Part shown: piece after piece, positions 35,662 to 46,400 of the stretch
How the letters are laid out: each line of letters begins with the position of its first letter
Position numbering within the stretch: position 1 is the stretch's first letter
Origin: Callaeas wilsoni
Lineage: Eukaryota > Chordata > Aves > Passeriformes > Callaeidae
Direction of reading: 5' to 3'
Length of the DNA: 64,000 nucleotides
Assembly: GCA_013398955.1 (NCBI GenBank)
Contig: VWPU01011692.1
Coordinates: forward strand, 97,269-161,268
Translations under genes and position numbers: made by a program
The notes under the pieces: generated by a model
The model's input: only the letters and a program-made list of their open reading frames with translations
Databases searched by the model: none
What the model was told of the DNA's origin: nothing

Positions 35662-36432
35662 CTGTAAAACAAACCCATACACAACCAGAGTGGTTTATAG
35701 ACATGTTTTTGATAGTTTAATTTGTGGATATTTAATACTCTCCAATCTTTTAATTTATGAAATCTAAATTATCCACAGCTTTGTAAAATGAAAGAAATGC
35801 ACTGAATTCATTTTCCGCATGTACACGGAGTTTGAGAAGTGACCTGTGTGAACAGGCAGGGGAAGTGTGATCTTTTGAAGAACAGTTGAAGAACACAATT
35901 GAAGAACGAAACAGTCACGAATACCGAAGCGACTGTGACCACGGAAGGAGACTGGGCACAAGGAAAGCAAAACCACTTCACAAAATTGTTTTTAAGAGCC
36001 ACTTCAAAAATACAACCAAAGTGATCATAATGGGTTTTAGCAATAAGGAAAACTTTCACAGCAAATGGAAATGGCACAGCTCCGTTCTTTTATTTATTGC
36101 TGAAGGACCAGCGTCCATGCTTTGGTTGCATTTCCTGGTCACTTTCATTCCTTCACACGTTTCCTGCGGGATACGGCGTGCAGCACCAAAAATAAACGTC
36201 TGTGCTTCAGAAACATTTATGAGAAGTTATGACCAGGCTTGACTTTTCACCAAAAACCTTCTGAAGCACTGCGATAAATTTAAGATGACAGTGAGCTGTC
36301 CCCGGACAGCTCTGACCCAGAAGGAGCGCCCGGAGCCCTTTCAGGTCCCCAGTGCCGCCGCAGGCTCTGCTCCGCAGGGCGCACAGCGGGCCCCAGACCG
36401 GCAGCGGCCGGACGGCCTCCGAACCCCGTCCG

Positions 36433-36482
36433 GTCCCGTCCCGTCCCGTCCCGTCCCGTCCCGTCCCGTCCCGTCCCGTCCC
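36433..36482. repeat. (GTCCC)10 tandem repeat in the CpG island
   Basis: Ten exact copies of a 5-bp unit, flanked by an imperfect copy on the left. On the minus strand this is (GGGAC)10: ten runs of three G separated by two bases, a pattern expected to allow G-quadruplex folding. It lies just past the predicted exon 1 donor of WASHC5, so probably in its first intron. Confidence 0.95.
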
Positions 36483-36504
36483 GCTCTGCCAACACCGAAC
36501 TCAC

Positions 36505-36650
36505 GGTTTGTACCCAGGCGGCCCCGCTCCCTCAGCGGTTCCCGCCGGTGCCCGCCTCGCTCGGCCCGCTCCCCCTGCGCCGGCAGCGCCCGGGGGCACG
36601 GACGGCGGCGGCTGCGGGAGAGAAGGATGGAGAGAGGGTGGGAAGGATGG
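36505..36650 (-). other. WASHC5: WASHC5 non-coding exon 1 (inferred)
   Basis: In the CpG island a GTGAGT donor lies at 36,499-36,504 on the minus strand, the best one there. Sequence to its right would be exon 1. The transcription start is not visible, so the right end is a guess. Confidence 0.35.
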
Positions 36651-36719
36651 AAGGGAGGCGGTGGCGCTCCCTACGACGTCGCCGAGCCCTCCCATCACAT
36701 GACGGCGCCGGCTGATGAG

Positions 36720-36830
36720 GCGGTTCCGCCTGCCCCGGTGCCCGGCGCTACCGCCTGCCTGCCTCTACCGCCGGGAGGGCGGCGTGAGGCCGCCCCCGGG
36801 ACAGCCGCACTCTCGAGCTGCGGGGACGAG
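36720..36830 (+). other. NSMCE2: NSMCE2 exon 1, mainly non-coding (predicted)
   Basis: A strong donor GACGAG|GTGAGC lies at 36,831 inside the CpG island, on the right strand and at the right place for the first NSMCE2 exon. The left end is unknown. Spliced to exon 2, the frame stays open upstream of the usual ATG; see the findings. Confidence 0.5.
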
Positions 36831-39800
36831 GTGAGCAGCGGCCGCTGGCGAGGGTGGCTGTCCCCGCCGGCCCCATCCCCTCCCCGGGAGACGGCGGCGC
36901 TCCCGGCCGGGGCGCGGGAGCGGCGGCGGGACGGGTGCGGGGCCGTGTCCCTCCGTGCGGGACTGCCCGGCCTGCCCTGGACCCGGTGAGGCGGCGAGAG
37001 GCCCGGCAGCGCGGAGCTTCCTGCTCGGCCGGCGCTGCTCCCCACTCCCGTGCAGGGAAGGGTCGTCTCCCTGTGGCAGCTGATCAGCGAGTGCGCCTGG
37101 TGCTGAACACTGATCCTGGTGCTCGGAGAGCACTTGTCACCTGTAGAGCTGCTGTTACAGAAGCAGCTAATTTTTTTTCTTATCTCTGCTTCATAGTTTG
37201 ACATATTGAAGCATAGGAAGTTTAGGTCATTTCCTGAAATATTTAAAATAAGGAACAGAATAGAAACTAGGTATTTTTGGTTCTTTATCCTGTCTGGACC
37301 ATTTTATCACTTGTTGAAAGAAAAAAAATGCCCTCGATAGTCTCCCATTCAGCACTGAGTTTGCTGGTTGTGTTTTTCAGAAGTGAGGTGGCTGGGGGTT
37401 GCAAGTGATGAGTGCTTTGATGCACCCATTGAAGACCTTCCTGGCAGAAAAGAGTGTGTTAAAAACACTGCAGTGAAACCAATTCCAGTGAGGAACGTGG
37501 CCCTCCCTTGGAAGGTAGAATGGACAGCTCCAAGCTGAAGTTGAAGAATTCATTTAGAAAGTTCAAGAGTGAAATGTTTGCCTTGGGATCTATAGGAGAC
37601 CTGAGGAGCAGCTGACCGGCTCAAAACAGCCAGCTGGGAAGTGGTGGGGGAACAGGGCCTGTCAGCCCTGAAGTGGCAGAGCACAGAAGATAAAAGGACA
37701 GTGACACGTGTGCCAAGCACACTCCACTGCAGGGGTTTAGAAGCTGCTGAGGCCATGCTGGATCCTGGGGTGGTGACCATCTACCTTTCTCCATTTTCTT
37801 TCTCTTTCTCTCTCTGGTGTTCTTATACCTTCTTCTCAAAATATATTGTAAGCCGGACCAAAAAATTCCTGTGTCTTCTTGTGTCTGGAGGACTTAAAGT
37901 TTGCTGAGCTAAAGTTTGGGAAGTGCCTTATTTTGCCTGGATGTTTTAAAATTTGCCAAGTACCTTATTCTACTCGAATGTTTGAAAGGTTGCAAGTAAA
38001 AGTTGTTACTGAGTGTCCTGATAATTTGGTAGTTTTTCCCATGCACTGCCCAAGGTGTATCCCACTACCTTCCCCTGAACCTGTCAAGCAGGCTGGGGCA
38101 TTACAGGATTGTAACCAGTTTCTAAGAAAAATAATCTTTTATTAAAAAAAAAAAAGGAAAATTAATCCAAAAGAAATTACTTTCCAAAAGACAGATTGAG
38201 ATGAAACTACCCATGCAATGATATGATTTAATGTCATAACCAGTAACTTCTGCTCCTGTGTAGTTTGCTCATGAGAATGGAGGAGCCTTTTTAACTTTTC
38301 ACTGTTGTTTTTTTTCCCAGATTCCTGCTTTCACAGTGTGTATGTGTGAAATTTCCAAATTTCCTGAACAGCAGGCTTTCTCAGTGAGATTTACCAAGTT
38401 CAAGAGGGGAATTAGGCTCTCTCTGTTAACTTTGATACCCAAAATGGACGCAGAAAGATAAAGCTGCTAACATGATTTTATGTGACTATTCAATAGTGTA
38501 TGTTTGGATCACAGAGGTTCTATCCAAACAGTCTTGCTAAGATGGCAAACAAGTAATTTAAAAAGAAGTTAAATGATATACTAGCTGAAGGAATTTGTTA
38601 TTAAATCTTCAAGAGCATCCTTTTTCGTTACTTTCAGGGAGTTCTATAAGGAACTTTTCCCTTGTCTTCTGTTGTCAGTTTGACAGCCTCTAAAGATCTC
38701 TAATGATAGCAGTCACAGTCTTCTGTCAGGGAGAGCATGAGCTGACATAAAAAGAGCTGTAGTTGAAACCTGCTGCTTCTGTGGAAAGATGCACCTTTAG
38801 AAGGGGATAGAAAGGAAGACAAATTTGCATGTAATTAAGAAGTTCAATTTGTGGTGAGGTTGAACTGTTGTTAACATGTCGCTGGAAGCACATGACCTAA
38901 AGATGATGTACTAAAAGATAGTATTGACTGGCCAGGCACATTTTATAAATGGAAAAGAAGGATAAGGATAGGAAATAAACATTAGGAGACAGCAGATATT
39001 CAGGTCTCATAGTCTGCATGGTACATGTGAGGAGTGTGGCAATGTTGTTCAGGTTATGGGGAACACAAGGTGTAGTTCTGAAGTCTCAGGGAAAGCAGTA
39101 GAGAGAGATGCAGCCTTATACGAAGCTTGGGAAAAACATTGTACTTTCTATTTAGATGTTTTCCAGATTGCTGTTGGATTATAGCCTGTTAAAGGCTGTT
39201 ATTGATAGAACAACTCTTCCCTTTCTGGTATACCTCAAATTTGTTTGTGGATTCTGCTTTCTATTTCCCCCAATGGCATCTCAATACAGTCCTTGAACAT
39301 ACTAGTTATTCTTTATGTGCACTAATGCAGTATTTCTGTCTAAGAGTTCTGCTTTGCTGTGTCTATTTTTCTTTTTTTTTTTTTTTTCATATCTAAAGCT
39401 GAAGCAGAATTTTTCTGATCTGCAATTTGAAGTATAAAATTCTGCACACCGGGTTCATGTTTCTCACAGTAGCTGAGTGGGTTATGGCAAAGCATGAAGA
39501 AGGAAGAGCAGAAATCGGGGATTTTTGAGAAGAAGCCAATGGATATGAGCAGTGTGGATAGGCACAGCATAAGCAAAAATACTCGAAGGTTCTATTAATG
39601 ACAGAGCAGCTAATCTCCACAAGGGTGTAGGCTGTGGGTGTGAATTGTGTATTGCAGAGCCAGAGGGTGGTAAGGAAGATAAACAATGGTACCTGTGTGA
39701 CTTTATTTTTGTGCTAATGGAACATGGGTACCAAAAGTTTGTAGCATCTTTGGTAGAAGCAGGCAGCATTTTTAAGATGGGCTTTTATTTAAAAATGATG

Positions 39801-40329
39801 CTAGATGTTTTACTCTCAAGTACATTCTTAGTAGAGTGACCCTTTGTTAGATTTATTTTTTCCAAGGGCCAACTGCTAGTGAAACTAAATTGAATGTGAG
39901 AAATCATATTTCTTCCTAGCCTAATTGATTATATGCCTAGATAACCCAGACAAGTTTTTGGGCATGTGGGCTTCTTTAGATCTTTTTTTGGATCTGAAAT
40001 AGAGCAGTAGTTTTCAAGCAGACATGATTGTGGAGTTTGAACTTCATTGTGGTTTAGCAGTAGGAATGAGCAGATGAAGACTGCCAGTTGCTTTTAGTGG
40101 TGTAGTTTTGCTTAATACTGAATAGGAGGTGAATTGAAAACCTGTGATGAATTGCACTTTCAGTGGAATTACTGACATCTTGGGAGCTAAGTTTTCATCC
40201 CTGCTCCCTACTGCTTCAATGGTTCTGTTGACATTGCTTTATGGTTAGCTATCTATTAGAACTTACGTTTTCTCTCCCAAATGCTTTGTGTGCAAACTGC
40301 TTTTAATACATTCTCTCTGTTATTTCTAG
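36831..40329 (+). other. NSMCE2: NSMCE2 intron 1
   Basis: It starts in the CpG island and becomes AT-rich. Between about 37,380 and 38,110 the sequence looks different from its surroundings and may be an unrecognised repeat; a candidate exon is at 37,381-37,514 (acceptor TGTTTTTCAG, donor AAG|GTAGAA). Poly-A at about 38,144-38,156 and poly-T near 39,370-39,388 are the other visible features. Confidence 0.55.
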
Positions 40330-40344
40330 AGTAACAATTTCGAG

Positions 40345-40477
40345 ATGTCAGGGGGTCCAAGAATCTCGTTCAATGCAATTGATTCTGCTCTTTCTTCTTT
40401 GAAAAACTGCCAGTCCTACATCAACTCTGGAATGGATGTGGCTACTCAGGTTGCCCTTGACCTTGTGGAAAGTTTCA
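40345..40477 (+). CDS. NSMCE2: NSMCE2 exon 2, coding part (residues 1-45)
   Basis: The exon starts at 40,330 after TTATTTCTAG; ATG is 15 nt in (context GAGATGT). It encodes MSGGPRISFNAIDSALSSLK, NCQSYINSGMD and VALDLVESF, then one base of residue 45, before a GTAAGT donor. Confidence 0.94.
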
Positions 40478-43400
40478 GTAAGTATATTCTCTCTTGTATT
40501 GTGTCCTGAATCTGACAGATGAGTCCCAGACCTATGTATTTTGACTTAGTTACTGTTAATATCTATCTTTATTATAGCTCTTCTGGCTTGGCAGGGTGTT
40601 TTCATTGCAATCATTTCACTTAAATGAAAGATCTCATTTAAATGATAAATTCGGTGAAAGCATAAATACCCGACAAACATTGTCCCTGCTTTTGTGACAT
40701 CCAAGACTAATTGTGTTCCAGTGGTTGTTACCCTACAGCTTTGTAGAAATTCTAACATTGCTGAATGAGATGGAGAAGGCCCCTTGAGTGGGTGAATAAA
40801 ATGAGTTTTTATTCTCATACTGCTTCTTTGTGTGTGTTTTATTTGACATTTACGGCAAAATATATTAAAATTGAGCTAAAGATTTTGAATACAAAGCTTG
40901 AGACACTTGTTAGGCGATGCAATCTTTTAAAATGCCATCTCTCCTGAAAATCAGGCCTTTTTTAGGGTGCTTCAATTTGGACATTTGCAAAGTGGGTTAC
41001 TTTAAATCTCTGATTACTGCTGACAGTCTTATCCTTGCTATTTCACAATAAAAGGAGCACTGAAAAGCTACTTTTCAGAGACAAACATTAGCTGACCTAT
41101 TTCCCTATCTTAGATCTGTGTTAATGTTTTCACTAGGAAAAATCAAAAATTTTAAAGCTCCAAACCCCTGATAGTTTCAGTAAAGAGCGAAGAGTGAAGA
41201 ACAAGAATATTCTGAAAGAAAAGCTCTGCTGTTCATTATAAATCTTGCACTCAGCTAAGCCAAGGATTATGTACAATCAAGATTAATGTTTTTCTTGTTG
41301 TCTAGTGTGATAGTTCTCTCTCCTTTCACCTTTTTTTATCCCTGCTGCTGTCAGAGACAATTGACAAGTCATTTCTAGCAGGTAGAGGAAATAGAAAGCT
41401 TGTCTGAACAGTCAGCTGGGGATTCCCTTTGAAGTAAAACTCGTGTAACCAGTTCCATTTCCCCTCTGCTTCAGCAGTCACCATCTCTCCTACTTTGTCC
41501 TAAGCAATGCATGGAAATACATTGAATGTATTGAATTCTTTCATCCCCAAGACCACAGAAATTAATTATTTATACAAAAACTAAAAGTTTTTATTAATTT
41601 CACTTTTCAGTAGAAGCCCCTGTTGCATTCCTATTGGGAAGGGTGTAAGGCAACTTAAGCTCAACCCTGCGGGTCTGCAGCTGTAACTTTGTGCCTTGTA
41701 CTGCTAGGAAATGTTAACTCAGTTAACTGCTTCTGACACGGTAATCTTTAATTACAAGTTTGAAATTATTTTGTTCATTTAACTCAGTAACCAAAAGGAC
41801 CATTTTTAGGATTCTGTCCTGAGAGGAGAAGATTACTCCTGATGAAATACCTCGTTACAGTTAAGTTACATCATCTGACTGGAAAACAGCTCCTACCTAG
41901 ACCATAACACATTTTATTTTAGCAGAAGCGACCTTCCTGTTGAATCATGGTTATAGAATTGTCAAGCATGATCTATTATCTTAGTCCATCCCATTGCACT
42001 ACAGAGAAGGCATTCCAGATTTGTAAGATTTGTAGGTCATGCTTCTTTGGTCTGGTGTTCTCAAATTACATTTTTACTTAAAACAGTTGTCTTCTTCACT
42101 CTTACACCTTTCCTTGCAGATGTATTGACATGGAATGAACAAATAGTGAAGGTCGTCACTTTATTAAGGTTTGTTTTTCATTCTCCTGACTAGTCTGCTT
42201 GGACTGCAAGTTCTTGTGCTCCTTACAGAATGCCATCAGGAAAGACAGCGGTTTTCTGTGGCATGGCATGCTTTGGTAAACTCTCAGTGTTTTACAATTA
42301 GCATCATCTGATCTGCTGGACTTGACTGTTCAGCTCTTACCTCCAGCTCATATGTGGCAATTTCTGTTTCTAGAGCTGCTGCTCATCTATCCTACTTTGC
42401 CTTCACGGTCTGAGGCAAAATACTAATTTAATTTTGAGGCAGAGATAGATAATATATTGTTGTGTTCTTCTTCCTGTCTGATTTGCAATTTGCTTTAATT
42501 TCCTTTGCAAAATTTAACTGTCCAGCTTCTGACAGGTTTCATTGCCAGGCTTTGTGGAAGCAAGGAATTCTGTTGCAACTGTTTGTTTTATTTTACAAGC
42601 ACTTTTTCTGAGGATGTATTTTATTCCTTTGGTCTTTCATATTGGACAATGCTGGTTTTTGTGAATAATAAGGAATTTTTTCATAGCAAGTACATGACAA
42701 AAATTACATTTTCTTCTTAAGATAAATAACTGAAAAGACAGTAAAGTTAGTTCAGTGAGTGATTTTTCCTCTCTTAATTCCTATTCTTTACAAACAAAAT
42801 CTTGAAAACATTTACTGTTAAGTGTATTTATTAAATATTTAGTTTGTTCTACTCCTTTATAGATTTATGAAAAGAAGTTACATGTGTTAAATATTTGGAT
42901 CAGGCATTGCTCATTTATGAACTTGTACAACCTCTAGAAAAATAAGGCTATTTATTATTAATAAGGCTATTATTATTAATAGCTAACTGTGTGCAGAATA
43001 ATTTTAATGTATCTGATCATGAGAACCTTTTATTTTTTAAGAGGTTTTGTTGATGCCTGTGAAGTTAAATTGTTGATTAAGATCTCTCTGTCAATTGAGA
43101 ACCTGCTGACTTTTAGCATTGAACATTGGTGTTAAGAGCATGTGCTGGCAAAGAGACAAAATTTTAAAAGATACTGGAAGGGGTTAAAGATCTGTATCTA
43201 GAGGTGAAAATTAGTTTCAGCAAACTGAATGTGAAAGGGAAACTGTCAATTTAAAAGCTCATTTTATTTAACGAGTGAAAAAGAAAGGTAAATCTTTTGT
43301 CCTTCTCAGGCTTTCTGCTCATTATCTTTTAGGTACTGACATTGTCTAACAGTTGTATTTTTCTCTTCTTTAAAGAACACTGTTGTTGTATAGAAGCATT

Positions 43401-46400
43401 TTGAAAAGGTAGTATATAAATAAATCATATAAGCAAAAAAATAGACTCTGCACAGTTGGTTTCAGTATATCCTGCCTACGCTCAAAATACTCTTGGATGT
43501 TCTGTGGCCCAGCCTAGCAAAATACTGAAGGAAAGGACACATTGATACTCATGAGTGGCCCACAACCTTCCAAAGGTCTGTATATTTTAAAGCTAAAGCA
43601 CATGCTTATATCCTTTGCTGGACTGGACACATAATAGATTTGAGAATTTGAAGATAACACTGTTCAAAATCAGTTATAATGCAGTAAAGTCATCTCAGTT
43701 CTACTGTAGTTTGCATCTTCCTAAATCTTGCCTCATTCTGGTTTTGAGCTTTAGTAGTGTGATTGCAGAAAGAGAATTCATTAAGTCAGTTGTCACAAGT
43801 CCTTGTTTGGCAACGTCTCTGAATTGTAATGCTCTGAGTATTGAACTTTAAGCCATGTGTTGACACCTCTGCACACAGAGGAACAGCTGTTTGCACTGCT
43901 AATTGAACTTCTCTTGGTTGCTGAACTGTCTTAACTACTTGAAGTGGTTCCATAGAGTTAGAAAGCACTGATGGACATCCATTCAAATACTTGAATGATA
44001 ATTTTTATGCTCTGTTTTTGGAATTAGTGAAACCTGCAATTCCGTGTTGACTGATGTGCTGATTTATGGTAAGAATATGCTGGCCCAGGACAGATGTGGC
44101 ATATCCATGACAGACATCCGTTCCCAACTTTGCTCAAAAGTTTTGGATGTAGATTTGGTCACCTTGCTGAGGATGGCAGTTTGAGGTGACTGTTCATGAG
44201 AAAGCAGAAGAACTTTCTCAAGAATATGGGATTGTAAAGTATGGAGAGCTGTGGATATTGGAATGAAGAAATCTAACTCATGGTCATCTTCAGGTTTCTG
44301 GTCCAGCAGCTGCTCTTTAGACAGGGTGTTACTTTTGTCTGAGCTGGAGTCCAAGCTGGAAGGATTGTCCAGTACAAATAGGAAATAATTGGGAGGCCTG
44401 GAGAGTATGCTAACTACAGACAAGATAAGAATTTCATAGCATAAAACTTCTGAAAAGCATTTTAAAGAGTGAACAGTTAGGGTTTTGTCTAATTAGCTGA
44501 ATGGGTTTTCTAGTAGAAAGCAAGACGCTTCCTTGATGTCTGGGACTTTCTTCCAACCACACATCAGTTTCCCAGTGTGAAGTGTAGAGGCCCTGAAGTG
44601 TGGAATCTGTTTTTGGGAAGCAGTTATTACAGATGAATTCTAATCTTACTTGGGGAAAAAAAAGAGCTACTTTATCTTCAAAAACTTGCTGAAAATGTCA
44701 CGGTCAGCTGCTGCCCATGGCTGTTTGCCATCTGTATACGTAGCAGTGATCTTCCTGTAGCACTGTCAGGATCTGCCTGAGAATTCCTCCTGTTTTCTTA
44801 CCATCCTTTGAAGGGTTTTTCTGCTCACCAGTATGTACAGAATAGGCTCAGGGGTATTAAAAATGTGAGTGATATAATTCTTTGGCATGTGCCCCAGATT
44901 AAGTTAGAGTTACAGCTCTGACTTTTCTTTCTTGTCTGCTCATTGCATAACCTGCTTCTTCTGCCAGCAGAGCTTACCTCAATTCTGTCTGCTTACCCCA
45001 TTTGTCTGTTCCTCTTGTCCCAGGGCTGCCTCTGCACTTCTCTTCTTGTGTGCTGCACTGCATGTCACGTGTGCAATGTCCTCCTTTTCTGACTGCTTTC
45101 TCATCTCCAGATTGATTGAGATCCACTTGTGTCATCATGCCTGTTCAATACTAGTTAAAAGTAGTTGGTATTGTAAGATCTTCTTTCCATGTGGATTTAA
45201 CCCTGTGAGGTTACCCGCATTACTTTGATTTATCTCACGGCTCACTTGGAATGCTTTTAACAAGAACAGCTCTAAACATTGCTGAGGTTTGTTGACATAG
45301 GAAAAAAGTGTGGAGCATACAGACATGGTGGTTAGCCTTGTGTTATGAAATTACTGCCAGCCTTCTGATAGACAGTTGGATGAGTTTATATGGAATATCC
45401 ACTATTCTTTGCAGTGACTTTCTAAACCCATTGCAGCAGCCTAAAACAGTCAAACTGGAACATTCTAAGTTTGTTCATCCCTGAGAGAGGGTCCCTTTCC
45501 ATGTAAGTTTCTCTGTCATTGACCTAAAACTTCTACTTGGAATGGTATAAACTCCAGTATGAAAATGGACTCTGTAGCTGTGCTTGAATAGTAAATGATT
45601 TGGTTAATTTGTTTTCTTTGTTTTTTTGGTTTTTTTTTTTTTTTCCTAGCTTATTTTTCCTTGGAAATTCAAATGCAGTATAATACCATAACATAAATCT
45701 TGACTTTGACAAAGTTCTTGTGCATGAAATGACTACAATGTAATTGTTTTGGGATCCAGAAACCAACCTGCTGACCCCTGTGCTTCTAAAAGGTTTATGA
45801 TCTCTTAGTTTCCATGGTGTTAGAGATCATTGTGCTTCATAAAAATAATCTAAACATAAGGTACTTGTCCTGAAACCAGGCTGTAGCATCCAGGCTGGAA
45901 TAACACTTTGCGACTTGCTTGAGTAAGAGGTGTGAGCCTGAAGGTCCTCTGACTGAGGAAATGAGCAGGATAAACTTTTCCGTGCTGCCCTGTTCTTGTC
46001 CAGGCAAGATAAGCCATGTCAAGAGGTTTTCTTGCACATGCTGCCTTCTGTCACATGCGAACGGTGGTTTGGTCAAGTTTTCACCTCACAGTGGCCTCAT
46101 AATGGTCAAAGCTGTGGTCTGTGTTGCAGGGACTGTTCATGAGTAATCAGACCTTGGTTTTCACTTTTAAGTCCATATATCTGTGAAGGTGCTTGTGAGA
46201 AGAAAGTAGCAAACGGTTTTATATGCACTGTAGGAATACAGATTTTTTTCTTATTGGAGAACCTAAGTGTAGAATTTCTTTTTCTCTTTTCTTGTTGGAG
46301 AATGTAAGTGTAGGAATGTCAAAGTCCATCCTGGAGATAAATGGCTTTTCACTTACACTTGCTATACAGAAATATTTTCTAGTTATGAGGAGGTACTGTA

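Larger units (their letters stand above)
36285..37075. promoter_or_regulatory. CpG island, divergent promoter of WASHC5 and NSMCE2
   Basis: This is the only long, strongly GC- and CpG-rich stretch in the window. It lies between the predicted first exons of two divergent genes. Visible elements are a GACGTC CRE-like core at 36,675-36,680 and TCACATGA, an M-box/E-box type site, at 36,695-36,702. No TATA box is obvious. The same divergent pair occurs in human, so a shared promoter is the simplest reading. Long open frames on both strands here reflect the scarcity of stop codons in GC-rich DNA, not extra genes. Confidence 0.85.

Noticed and set aside
36285..36989. 234-codon plus-strand open frame in the CpG island as an independent gene
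   Set aside because: Low-complexity Pro/Arg/Ala protein, overlapping long frames on both strands, and a tandem repeat within it: the pattern of GC-rich DNA without stops. Only its last part matters, as a possible NSMCE2 leader.
36695..37204. 169- and 122-codon minus-strand frames in the CpG island
   Set aside because: Same compositional effect; they would lie over the promoter and exon 1 of NSMCE2.
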